Shown here piece after piece: positions 44,887-55,600 of a stretch of 64,000 bases of DNA (its first letter is position 1; each line of letters opens with the position of its first letter). Source of the stretch: Climacium dendroides (lineage: Eukaryota; Streptophyta; Bryopsida; Hypnales; Climaciaceae); NCBI GenBank assembly GCA_950106755.1, contig OX467082.1, positions 20,026,001 to 20,090,000 on the forward strand. Reading direction: 5' to 3'. The position numbers were made by a program, and so were the translations under genes. A model generated the notes under the pieces. That model was given only the letters and a program-made list of their open reading frames with translations, did not search any database and was not told the origin of the DNA.

Positions 44887-45794
44887 CTGCTTAGCATGTT
44901 TGTACTTATGATGATTTTGCATACTTGCCTTCACTGTTACGAATTATAGATAAGGGAATAGCATGTGATTATTGAGCCTCTGTTTAGACACTGGATGTAA
45001 GGTGGGCCGTGTCCTTGTCCAAGTTCCACTTCGGAAGAAGCTTGATTTTTCTGGGTATTCCATTTTGGTCCGATTTTAGCCATTGTGTGGACTCCCTTTG
45101 GAAATTTTGAAATCAAATTTGGGGCCTGGAGAGGAGATTTTTATGGGCCTCAACATCTACTAAACCCTAAACAACTATGGAGTACACTCTCTAGTCTATT
45201 TAGTATATTGTAAAATATAATCTTGTAGTGTTTGGCTTTAAGATATGAGTAGAAGACTGAGAAGATTTTCATTCTTTAACATCCTAGAACATCAAGGAAA
45301 GAATTTCCACCTGAAACAGACATGGTGCAGAATATCAACTATGACTTGGAATAAAAGTTTGATTATTTTCCTTATAAGTATTCATGATAAATTTGTAGTA
45401 TTACATTTGAAGAACCAATGTAAGGCAAACATTAAATTAAAGAGAGACATTCAAGAAGATGAATAAATTATTATTTAAATCTATACACATTCAAAAATTA
45501 TTATTCAACTTAATCAGAATCCATTTATATGCAATGCACAGTGAATAATTTAAAAAATTACATCAAACGAATGCTCAAATTCAAAATTGGCATTACAAAC
45601 ACTTTAGGTAAATAGTCTGCCTCTGTGAATATGATACCATATCAAATGTCGGAATGTCACATATTTAACACGTTTTCGTTCACAATTACTAACAACATTA
45701 TGATGATGACATTCTCTAACCAATTTGAAGACCATTGGAAGATTCAGCCGAAGACCAAAATATATAAAGTAATACAAAATCAACACAAAAAATA
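44887..45794. other. convergent intergenic region between PPR and repeat-protein genes
   Basis: This should contain both 3' ends. No gene was recognised; the 73-codon frame at 45245-45466 has no family features. Confidence 0.5.
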
Positions 45795-47978
45795 TCAACA
45801 ATTTTGAGCTTCACTTGGAGGATCTATCGTTGTTTGAATCGGAGGCATTATTGGAGCTGTGACTGGAGGATCAATCAGAACTTGGATTAGAGGTGTTGTT
45901 GGAGCTTGGACCGGAGATACCATTGGAACTTCAACTTCATCAGCTACAGGAGCTTGGACTGGAGGTGTGCTTGAAACATCGGCTGGAGGAGCCATTGGAG
46001 CTTGGACTGGAGGTGTTATTGGAGCTTCGACTGGAGGTGATGTTGGAGCCTTCATCTCAGGAATCATGATTGGAGCTTGAACTGGAGACGCTGTCGGAGC
46101 TTGGATTGGAGACGCTGTCGAAGCTTGGATTGAAGACGCTGTCGGAGCTTGGATTGGAGACGCTATCGGAGCCTGGATTGGAGACGCTGTCGGAGCTTGA
46201 ATTGGAGACGCTGTCGGAGCTTGAATTGCAGATGCTGTTGGAGTTTGGATTGGAGACGCTGTCGGAGCTTGGATTGGAGCTTGAACAGGGGTATGTTCTA
46301 GAGGTTGGACTGGGGTGTGGGCTGGAGATTGAACTGGGGTGAGGGATAGAGGTTGCATCGGGGTGTGAATTGGGGCTTGGATTGGAGCTAGGACTGGGGT
46401 GTGAACTGGAGCTTGGACCGGGGTGTGGATTGGGGCTTCGATCGATGTATGAACTGGAGCTTGGGTTGGGGTGTGAACTGGAGCTTGGAATGGAGCTTGG
46501 AATGGAGCTAGGACTGGAGCTAGGACTGGGGTGTGAACTGGAGCTTGGATTGGGGTGTGGACTGGAGCTTGGATTGGAGCTTGAATTGGGGCTTGGATTG
46601 GGGCTTGGACTGGGGTGTGAATCGAGGCTTGGACTGGGGTAGAGACTGGGGCTTGGACTGGGGCTTGGATTGGAGCTTGGGTTGGGGTGTGAATTGGGGC
46701 TTGGACTGAGGTATAGACTGGGGCTGGGGCTGGGGCTGGGGCTTGGATTGGGGTGTGAGTCGAGGCTTGGACTGGGGCTTGGACTGGGGTGTGGACTGGA
46801 GTGTAGACTGGAGCTTGGATTGGGGCTTGGACTGGGGTGTGGACTGGAGCTTGGATTGGAGCTTGGATTGGGGCTTGGATTGGGGCTTGGACTGGGGTGT
46901 GAATCGAGGCTTGGACTGGGGTAGAGACTGGGGCTTGGACTGGGGCTTGGGCTGGAGCTGGGGTTGGGGTGTGAATTGGGGCTTGGACTGAGGTATAGAC
47001 TGGGGCTGGGGCTGGGGCTTGGATTGGGGTGTGAGTCGAGGCTTGGACTGGGGTAGAGACTGGGACTTGGACTGGAGCTTGGACTGGGGTGTGGACTGGA
47101 GTGTAGACTGGAGCTTGGATTGGGGCTCGGACTGGGGTGTGAACTGGAGCTTGGATTGGGGCTTGGACGGGGGCTTGGACTGGAGCTTGGATTGGGGTGT
47201 GAATTGGGGCTTGGACTGGGGTGTGAATCGAGGCTTGGACCGGGGTAGAGACTGGGGCTTGGACTGGGGCTTGGACTGGGGCTTGGACTGGGGCTTGGAC
47301 TGGGGCTTGGACTGGAGCTTGGACTGGAGCTTGGATTGGGGTGTGAATTGGGGCGTGGACTGGGGCTTGGACTGGGGTGTGAATTGCGGCTTGGACTGGG
47401 GTAGAGACTGGGGCTTGGACTGGAGCTTGGACTGGGGTGTGGATTGGAGAGTAGATTGGAGCTTGGGTTGGGGTGTGGACTGGAATGTCAATTGGTGGTT
47501 GGACCGGGGTGTGAACTGGAGGTTGGGCTAAAGTATTGGCTGGAGCTTGGATAGGAGGTTCGATTGAAGTCTGTGTAGCAATAGGACTATAAATTGGTGA
47601 CTGAATTGGAGAATTGATAGATGAATAAACTGGAGGTTGGGTTGGAGTTTCTTCTACTGGTGACTTAGGGGATCCATAACTTGGTGACTGAATTGGAACT
47701 TGGATTGGTGAAGGAAGCGGTGCTTGGATCGGGGCTTCTATCGATAAATTAGTTGCACTTGGAGGAGGATTGACTATTGGGGATTGGATAGGAGGGAGAG
47801 GTAAAGTATTGCCATAAGGTAATACAGTAATATTGACCGAACTATTGCGAGGAATTTGAACTATAACAACATTATCCTTTGAAACAAAAGCTGGACGAAT
47901 AGAATGAGCTGGATTGGGCATAAGAAGTAACACTACTATTGACGCAACTACAAATCTAACGAAAGTCATGGTGCTCAT
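45795..47978 (-). CDS. secreted Pro/Ala/Gln/Val repeat protein (wall-type), 727 aa, single exon
   Basis: The first ATG is at 47978 (MSTMTFVRF); an in-frame GTG lies 12 bases upstream. A hydrophobic signal peptide (about residues 1-26, ending NPAHS) is followed by a short unique region with NVVIVQIPRNSSVNITVLP, then about 600 residues of four-residue units such as QAPV, QAPI, HTPV, YTPV and STPV. Pro in AP, SP and TP dipeptides is the pattern linked with hydroxyproline arabinogalactan addition in plant cell-wall proteins; clustered SPPPP extensin motifs are absent. There is no hydrophobic tail, so no GPI anchor is predicted. The only Cys is the last residue (EAQNC). The 12-bp DNA unit also keeps other frames open (KPQS on the same strand; DWGL and LGLE on the opposite strand); the signal peptide and TATA box decide the frame. 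No named homolog is recognised. Confidence 0.85.
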   Translation of the reverse strand: MSTMTFVRFVVASIVVLLLMPNPAHSIRPAFVSKDNVVIVQIPRNSSVNITVLPYGNTLPLPPIQSPIVNPPPSATNLSIEAPIQAPLPSPIQVPIQSPSYGSPKSPVEETPTQPPVYSSINSPIQSPIYSPIATQTSIEPPIQAPANTLAQPPVHTPVQPPIDIPVHTPTQAPIYSPIHTPVQAPVQAPVSTPVQAAIHTPVQAPVHAPIHTPIQAPVQAPVQAPVQAPVQAPVQAPVQAPVSTPVQASIHTPVQAPIHTPIQAPVQAPVQAPIQAPVHTPVRAPIQAPVYTPVHTPVQAPVQVPVSTPVQASTHTPIQAPAPAPVYTSVQAPIHTPTPAPAQAPVQAPVSTPVQASIHTPVQAPIQAPIQAPIQAPVHTPVQAPIQAPVYTPVHTPVQAPVQASTHTPIQAPAPAPAPVYTSVQAPIHTPTQAPIQAPVQAPVSTPVQASIHTPVQAPIQAPIQAPIQAPVHTPIQAPVHTPVLAPVLAPFQAPFQAPVHTPTQAPVHTSIEAPIHTPVQAPVHTPVLAPIQAPIHTPMQPLSLTPVQSPAHTPVQPLEHTPVQAPIQAPTASPIQTPTASAIQAPTASPIQAPTASPIQAPIASPIQAPTASSIQASTASPIQAPTASPVQAPIMIPEMKAPTSPPVEAPITPPVQAPMAPPADVSSTPPVQAPVADEVEVPMVSPVQAPTTPLIQVLIDPPVTAPIMPPIQTTIDPPSEAQNC
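46070..47530. repeat. 12-bp tandem array with higher-order units of about 280-320 bp
   Basis: The basic unit on the plus strand is GGAGCTTGGACT / GGGGCTTGGATT with GGTGTG variants. Landmark GTGAATCGAGGCTTGGAC recurs near 46616, 46899 and 47223, and GTGTGAGTCGAGGCTTGG near 46753 and 47030. This indicates duplication of blocks of roughly 280-320 bp over the 12-bp repeat. It lies fully inside the repeat-protein gene and keeps its frame. Confidence 0.85.
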
Positions 47979-48023
47979 GATGAAATTCACAATACTATAG
48001 AAAATGAGCTCTAGAATATATAT

Positions 48024-48031
48024 ATTTTATA
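48024..48031 (-). promoter_or_regulatory. TATA box of the repeat-protein gene
   Basis: On the minus strand TATAAAATATATATAT is centred about 50 bases before the ATG at 47978, implying a short 5' leader. It is the best TATA-like site near any gene in the window. Confidence 0.6.
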
Positions 48032-48179
48032 CAAGAACAAGAACAATTACAAAAAAGATGAAATATAATATTTGAAGAGATTGCATATATTTATATTCCA
48101 TTGTTTATTTTTACAATTCATAGTTACACTCACAGTTACAATGCTATATTACTTAGTTGGATAATAAAAGTAGAGTCAA

Positions 48180-48425
48180 AGTTTTATTGTAATTTTAGAG
48201 TTTGCTAGTGTGTCTTGTATTGTTGCCACAGTCAAAATAAAAGTAAAAGGAATTTTCTGATTTTTTTAATTCATAAAAAATTCAAAATTCAATTACTTTC
48301 ACATTGTATGTCCAAATACTACAAAGCAAAGCCTCCTTGCAGAGAGCTTTCCAGCAGTACCAAAAATGAGTTTGGAGGACACATGGTTCATAAAATCTCA
48401 CCATTACAAAAATACTATTTTAGGA
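48180..48425 (+). repeat. dispersed repeat, copy 2 of 3
   Basis: Shares AAATAAAAGTAAAAGG, ATTCAAAATTCAATTAC, AAAGCAAAGCCTCCTTGCAG, AGAGCTTTCCAGCAGTACC and AAATCTCACCATTAC with 29300-29560, in the same order. Confidence 0.75.
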
Positions 48426-50020
48426 TGGATATTTTAATTGCATTTTGTTTTAACCTCTAACTAAATAATTTTTAAAAATAAAATTTAGATATTATATAAT
48501 TAAATAGACAAGTACTAAACACCAACATGAAGTAGAAATAAAAATGAAACCCAAATATGGGAACATATGTAAGTGATTCAAAATGGAATAAAATTAATTG
48601 TGTGCTTTTACTTTTAACCCAAATTGGAATAGAAGTCATGTTTATTTATTTTTATTAGAAAATATAATTAGAAAAATATCAAAATGTTTGGAACTTCTTT
48701 GACCAAGAGAGTTTGCTTTTGTTTCAATTTCTAATCTAAGTTTCTAATGAATACTAGACACATCTTTTTTCATTGCCAATATGTATGGTTTGTGATTCTT
48801 GATTATTTATGACATTGTATCATTTCATTCATGATTCTAGCACAAAGAGATAAGAAAATTGTTTTTAAAGGATCTTTGAATAGAAGTCTTTATGTAATCT
48901 TACTCATTATTACAGATATCCCCGAGGGACTATAAATTTTTAACTAGTCAAATCTATTGTCATACATTCCACATTAGAATCTGGTTTGAATACTTGATTT
49001 CAATTACATTTTGGTTTTGTAGTCACCTATGTGTATGACAATGGCACCATTAGGATAATCCTTTATTCTATAGGGTCAAGATGAAGTTCTAAAACCCTAA
49101 TTAGTTAGATACTATCCTTCATATGATTTTAAAAATTGGAATTGTTAATAGTAGGAAATGAATTGTTTGCATTTATCCTCTTGATTTGTTTTTTCAACAA
49201 TAACATGCACTTCATTTCGTTCAATGCTAGGTTTTGCACCATTTAAAAATTACAACCAAATAAAATTGTGTACCATGTTCTTTGAGGCAAACAAAGTCCT
49301 TTGAAATTTCTTCATTTATAAAGAACCTAGGTTGAAATGTAGACATACATTAATTATATTTGTTTTAACATATTTTTTAGATGTACAATATAGTCATTGC
49401 AGGAAAACATTTGTTGTTTTGGTCTCAAAATGGCCTATTTGAATGAATACTATGACTTTTGGAATAATTTTTTTAAAATAAAATAAAACATGGATAATTT
49501 GTAAAGCATTTAAAATAATATGTGTATGACAATTTAGACCTAGAATTTTTTTTCTAATGACTCATTGTGCCACAGGCCAGTCTACTTTGAGCCTTGATTA
49601 TTTTTCAATTTTAACAAGCTATTTCAATTGTCTATTGACTTGTTTATGTAGAAACAATGGCAATAGCCTTTTTTCATAACAAACCAAATTAATCTAAACC
49701 ACAATCTATTAATCTAGGTGGATAGACTCTAACATCATGAAGTTATTGACATATAAACATGTACTAAATGTGTTGAGTCATTAGGAAGTGAATAAAATTA
49801 GAGTTCTCAATCTATGCCATTGTCTTGTGTAGTAAACCTAAACTAACATTGTTATACTACCTCTGTTTTTGAAAAAGACTCGTGTGTCCTTTGTAAAACA
49901 CAAAGAAAATACGATTTTTTTTTCAAATATAGAGGGATACCATGTTTTGCATCATAACATACTTTCACATTGTTGCGAGATTTGAAGGTACCAAAGATAC
50001 ATTGGACTTAAAAACTAGTT
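48426..50020. other. AT-rich intergenic DNA, no gene seen
   Basis: Only short A/T runs and chance frames are visible. Confidence 0.5.
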
Positions 50021-50021
50021 G

Positions 50022-50269
50022 ATGCCACATTTAACTATTTTTGGACTATTCACTGAATTTTGGACAAAACGTCTAGAAATCTCTACATAATAACATTGAG
50101 AGATCTCCCGATGTTTTCATAGATCTCCCAATGTTCCTTACTAATCTCCCGATGTTTTGCATTGATCTCTTGATGTTTTGCATTATCTTTGAATGATCAA
50201 TTTTTTTTCTCTAAATGACCAATATTAATTTTGGACTTTCAAAAGTCCAAAAGTAGTTAAATGTGGCAT
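50022..50269. mobile_element. MITE-like element (248 bp) with internal 21-bp repeats
   Basis: ATGCCACATTTAACTATTTT at the left is matched by its inverted copy AAGTAGTTAAATGTGGCAT at the right, with arms of about 27 bp. Inside, AGATCTCCCGATGTTTTCAT-type units repeat four times at 20-22 bp spacing (50101-50183). No target duplication was assigned with confidence. Confidence 0.6.
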
Positions 50270-52300
50270 GTTGGTAGACCATTTGTAGTAATATGGGTAA
50301 TTGCATCAAAAACTTCATCTTTTAATTAAATAGTTTGAATTTCTAATTCATCACAAGTTCTTAAAACTTCTTGAAATAAACAACAATCAACAAAGTTCGT
50401 CAAACAAAGGCTAATTTGATTCATTTTTTGCAAATATATAATGTGCAAATAGTCTCCTTTCAACCAATACAATGTACAATTTAGAATTGCTCACTTGATC
50501 GTACGTGTGTTTTATATTGGTATTAAAGCCTAATTTAATTAATGTTTAGAATGTGAACCTTTATATTATAATTTTTTATTTAATTTTAAACTTTAAAATG
50601 ATACAAGAACGTGGCACATCCAAAACCACTCACCTTAAAATTTAATTTCAAAGTCATAGGTCTCTCACAAATTTTACTTTAAAAAATATATAGGTTCACA
50701 AAAATAGCATGCATATGGGATGATGGACAATTCAAATTTTTTAAAGATCCTGCAACTAATCCTTTATATTGTAACGTATACAAACCTTCTTGTTCATTTG
50801 TATATAGTGGTCAATTCAACTATGCAAATGGCAAGGTTTAGAGTTTGTTGGCTAAATAGAGATTCTAAATACAAACATGACATATTCAACGAAGTTTTCT
50901 ATAATTTTCAAAGGATAAATCAACAAAAATTATTATTTTTATAAAGTGAGATGAATTGCCTCCCCAAACGTGAACATTTTAGATGAATAATGATGTTTCA
51001 TCCATAATTTACGTATTTGCAAATGTAAATAGTTTTTTTTACTTAAATAGAAACTACAAATTTAAAAAGATTATCCATAATTAATCCTAGAGGGACATGC
51101 CTATGACCATTGATTTCAAGCTTTATTGTCCATCACTCTATTTGATGCCATTTTGCAACTAGATATGAATGAAAAATTTTATATTTATTTTTCAAAGGTG
51201 AAGTAATATGTATACTACAAGTCATAAAATTTTCAAATTTTTTTCATAAAATTTGGAAATACTGTGAATTCTTTAAAAAAATTTGAAAAATTCATATCAA
51301 ATACAAAACATCCTTGAAAATTTGAAATTCTCACCATAGATGTACATTATAGTGTGTAACATTATAGTATTAATCAAAGTTACTATATCACTCTAAAATT
51401 AGAAAATAAAAAAACCATGGTTATAGGTTCAAAGTTCAAATTGCTACAAAATATTGAAATTTATGAATTTTTCAAAATATCAAATTGCATTAAGAACTCT
51501 ATCTGATAAGCTTCATTTCATTAGTTAAAAGTCAAATTCAAAAAACATCATTTTAATGGCTAAAATTCACACAAGAGTGAGTAGCAATAAATGGCCAAAG
51601 CATTGTACAAGGGTGATCTATAGAATAAACATCTTCTTCTTTGGAAAGGTCAATAATACTGTAATGAGGGAATTTGCAATACTATTCATTGAAAATGTAG
51701 TCAAGCAACTTTGGAAAAAAAATATTGGACTAGAAAACATTTATTTCCATCCTACAATCTCAAGTGAAGTCATCCATCAGACACTTAGTGTCCGCAACAT
51801 CTTTCTTGGGTTAAAGAGATTGTTACTTCAACACTAAATGATTCTTTCCACTTCACCTTGAAAGGACAAGCCCTATCACCAAGGTACTTTATAAAAAATG
51901 ATTCTATTTTTGAACCAATGGGTGCATTCTTTATTTTCTACAATAATCTTGAAAGTCATCCATCATCCACCTTTTAGCCTCAACATCCTTCAAGGGTTTG
52001 TCATCCACCAAGACAAAAGAAATTAAAATCTCTAAGCTTTCTCGTTCTTGCAATCAATTTATTTATTTAATCTTCTAAAAACTAGAAATTTTGCCAATAT
52101 TCTTTCTATGTTATACAAGAAATTATTCATTTTCAAAATTTTTGGCATCCAATTGTAGAATTTTTAAAATTTTGCCAACCTTGAACACCAGGTGCAATAA
52201 TAATCTAAAAAAACTTTAAAATGATCTCAACTCCATCATCAATGAGAGTGCTCAATTTTTACTTTCTTGGCTTGGCCCCAAATGTAAAAACGACCCTAAA
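50270..52300. other. AT-rich intergenic DNA, no gene seen
   Basis: The 93-codon frame at 51556-51837 has no recognisable domain. Nothing else is supported. Confidence 0.5.
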
Positions 52301-52662
52301 TATCATTATTACCGTCGTTGATGGTCTTCCCCGCGAGCATTGGCCGTCCCTGGAAATGCAATCCTGTCTGCTGGCGAGCGGAGAGAAAGAGCACCATTGC
52401 ACACGACACCGGAGCTCCAACCATTTTTTTTGCGGGGCCATTATGTTATCATCCCCTTCAGTCCTCTCTGGAATTTAGGTCAGCTTTCTTTTCTTGTTGT
52501 CGCAGTGTTATTGCGACACTTGCAGGAGCGTCGCGGATCATGAAATTGTTGGAGAGAGAAAATGGCGTGAAACAGAGGTGATAGCAGAGGATTCGGTTGG
52601 GCGCACGAAACAAGGTAGCAGCGGTTTTGATTCAGGACCTCAGAGCTGGATAGAGCGTGAGG
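52300..52662 (+). promoter_or_regulatory. presumed promoter and 5' leader of the ABC transporter gene
   Basis: G+C content rises at about 52310, ahead of the ATG at 52663. An in-frame TAG lies 12 bases upstream of that ATG, which supports the start. No TATA box was identified. Confidence 0.4.
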
Positions 52663-55600
52663 ATGAATCTTTCATTTGGCACCCGAGAATTCACTCGTTC
52701 TCTTATTTCGTCGAAGGAAATTGAGCGCTGTCCGCAATTATGCCGCGCTCGGCGGACATTGTGCAGTTCGCAGATTTCACTGTCGAGGAAATGGACAGCG
52801 CGCGAGGGAAATTTGAGGTTGAGGCGACATGCGTCTCAAATTCTGGTCTCGCTGCGGCAGAGAAAGAGTCTTCGTGCAAGGTCCTCGGACTCCGACTCCA
52901 TAACCGATGGGGCCGAAACGGGCAACCCTGGAAAGGCGGAAAGGGCTGGCGATTCAGTGAAGTTGCCTGGAGCTTCATTCCGTCGTGACCCCGTGGCGCC
53001 CGCTTCGACTGAAGCGGCATTTGATGGCTGCATTGCGGAGTTTTTACCTCCGTCTGAGCAACAGGTTTTTTTTCTCTCAATGTCTTTGGTGCTAGTTTCT
53101 TCGTTACGTATCGACAGGTCAGAATTTACAATTCAGAGATTGGAGGGCTGTCAGTGACATGTAAGAAAAGTGCAAATAGGCTAATCTGTAATTACGATAG
53201 TTTGCAGCATTAGTCCACAAAAAATAAATCCATGTTGAGGTTCTTATATTGAGAGATTTACCACCTAAGGACTTGTAAGAAGCTCAAATGAATCACTTGC
53301 TACATTGACGAATATAATGTAGTGAATTTAAAGCTACGTTCTCTACATCTTGTGAACAATGTGAATCCTTGAAGCGCTTAGCTCATTTGAAAGTCAATTC
53401 GTTCTTTTATCCATAATGTATTAGATATGACTGAATTTTTTTGCAAAAGAAGAGTTAAGATTATACGAGAGGTCTTAAAGTGAAAAATGAGTTTGAGCGG
53501 TGCGTACAATGCGCATAGATTCAGAGCGTGATATCAATGATCTACGTCACAATTGTATGATAGGTGATCGAGACTTAGGTTAATGGTACTGATCACTTCA
53601 CGCAAGAGTTGAAATTTCAAAACTTGTAAGTGCTATTCAATTTGTTGTATTTCTGTCCTCTGAGATGTTGGAGATTGCAATATCTCAACCATTTTTCAGA
53701 CCTGGATAAGCCAAATCTCACGTGCCTCGCATCATCGGATGCCGTTTGCTTTGTAGAGGCTGGCTTCAGATTTGCCTACTCTTCTCCGAAGGTTTTGGAA
53801 GGTGGCAGCCCCGTATTGGAGCTCAGAAGATAGAGTGAAGGCCCGCTTCTGGTTGCTTGGAGTTTTTGCTCTCACTTTAGCTACCACAGGCATTAGTGTG
53901 GGATTCAATTTTTTGGGACGCGACTTTTACAATGCCCTAGCGAGTAAGTATGCCAACTTTGACTCCGATAAGATCTCAAGAATTGCGCTTGCTTCAATCA
54001 GGCTAGCAAGTGTGACTTTCTAGAAAGCGCGAGTAAATGTTCTTTGGCCTCAGTCCACAATCAAGCGCACTGTGCAGACATATCACGATCGAATCTATAT
54101 AGGCTTAAGAGTTACACTTACAGTTTCTTTAATTTGGAGAGTTTTTTTGTCCTGCAGGCAAGGATCAGGAGCAATTTTATAACCAACTCATCAAATATTT
54201 TGCGGCATTTCTTGGAGGCATACCAGTAAGCACTTGAACTGACATGACTAAGAAAATTTGTTAATGTAAGACGAGTGCTTTTGTGGGAAGTTTTAACTAT
54301 CAGCTTTTGAGTTGTGATTGTTGGAATAAAAAACTAATGAAGCAAGGATGCTTGAGCATTGAATTTAACTTTACAGGCAATGCGATGATGTTTTACGGAT
54401 CAATCCTTAAAGTATGGACTCTAGATTGATGAGTATCTCTGAAAATGTGGATTTGACCTGGTAGGTTTTTGTTCTGCGAGATTATTTCAGAGACACACTA
54501 GCTCTCAGATGGCGTGGGTGGATGACAACGCAATACCTGGACAAGTATTTTGATAATCGAACGTTTTACAATATCCAGTCTCAGTCAATGATTGATAATC
54601 CCGATCAACGTATTGTTGACGATGTGAATAGTTTCTCTGGGAGCGCTCTGGGCTTTGCTCTAGCTCTATTCAATGCGACCATCAACCTGATATCCTTCAG
54701 CGGAATTCTCTATGGAATTTATCCTCCATTATTCTTTGTTCTCCTAGTTTATTCAATAGGAGGGACTGCCTTAAGCGTGTTATTAGGCAAGGTGAGAGCT
54801 TTCTCCAACGTTTATCTTTCTCCATTTGATCTCGGGTGCCTTTTCACACTAGCTTGATTGACATAGTCTTTCCCATAGTGTTGTTTCATTGCGTGATCTC
54901 ACTTGATACTCCTATTGTCATGACTTGCTGTGGATACGATGCTAATGGTGTGTAACATTCTGCAGAACTTGGTAGGGCTTAATTTTATGCAAGAAAAGAA
55001 GGAAGCAGATTTCCGATATGGATTAGTCCGTGTTCGAGAAAATGCAGAGTCAATAGCTTTCTACGGAGGCGAGACCAGCGAGATACAACTCCTGCTCCAG
55101 CGGTTCAAGCAGTCCTTCGACAATTACACCGTATGTTATTCTCTTTATTGGTATTCAATATGTGGGAATCTCAATTTTTTCGGACACTATTTAGCTGGAG
55201 GGATTAACTGAAGTTCAATTTTCTGCGTTAGATTTTAAGTACATGTGGTATTGTGGTCTGACTGCTTGTATTGACAGTACAGTTCTTATTTTGTAGTTTG
55301 CCAGTTTTGTCATTGAACTCTCTACTTCTTTTGAAGGAAGAGACGAAGTATTCACTTGCTGACCTGAGAAACTAGGCTTGTGAATGGCGGTAGACATCAT
55401 ATCCATTTTCTTACATATCTTGTGCATGTGGGTGGCAGAAACTACTTATTTCGTCAAGGAACCTGGACTTTTTTACGAGCTTCTACCGCTATCTCATCCA
55501 GCTCTTGCCAGCAGCCGTGGTAGCACCCTTGTATTTTGCTGGAAAGATAGAATTCGGTGTAATCAATCAATCTTTTTCGGCATTTAACAATGTTCTGAGC

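Noticed and set aside
46520..47491. 323-codon minus-strand frame rich in KPQS
   Set aside because: It is another frame of the 12-bp repeat inside the signal-peptide-bearing gene; it has no plausible start context of its own.
47019..47531. 170-codon plus-strand frame rich in DWGLDWG
   Set aside because: Antisense reading of the same tandem repeat; no promoter or flanking non-repeat coding sequence.
47979..47990. GTG start four codons upstream for the repeat protein
   Set aside because: Plant nuclear genes use ATG almost without exception; the ATG at 47978 is well placed before the signal peptide.
53701..53756. Acceptor at 53700 or at 53764 for exon 2 of the ABC transporter gene
   Set aside because: The first gives an in-frame TAG, and the second does not match the phase of exon 1; TTTGTAG at 53756 keeps the frame and the family sequence.
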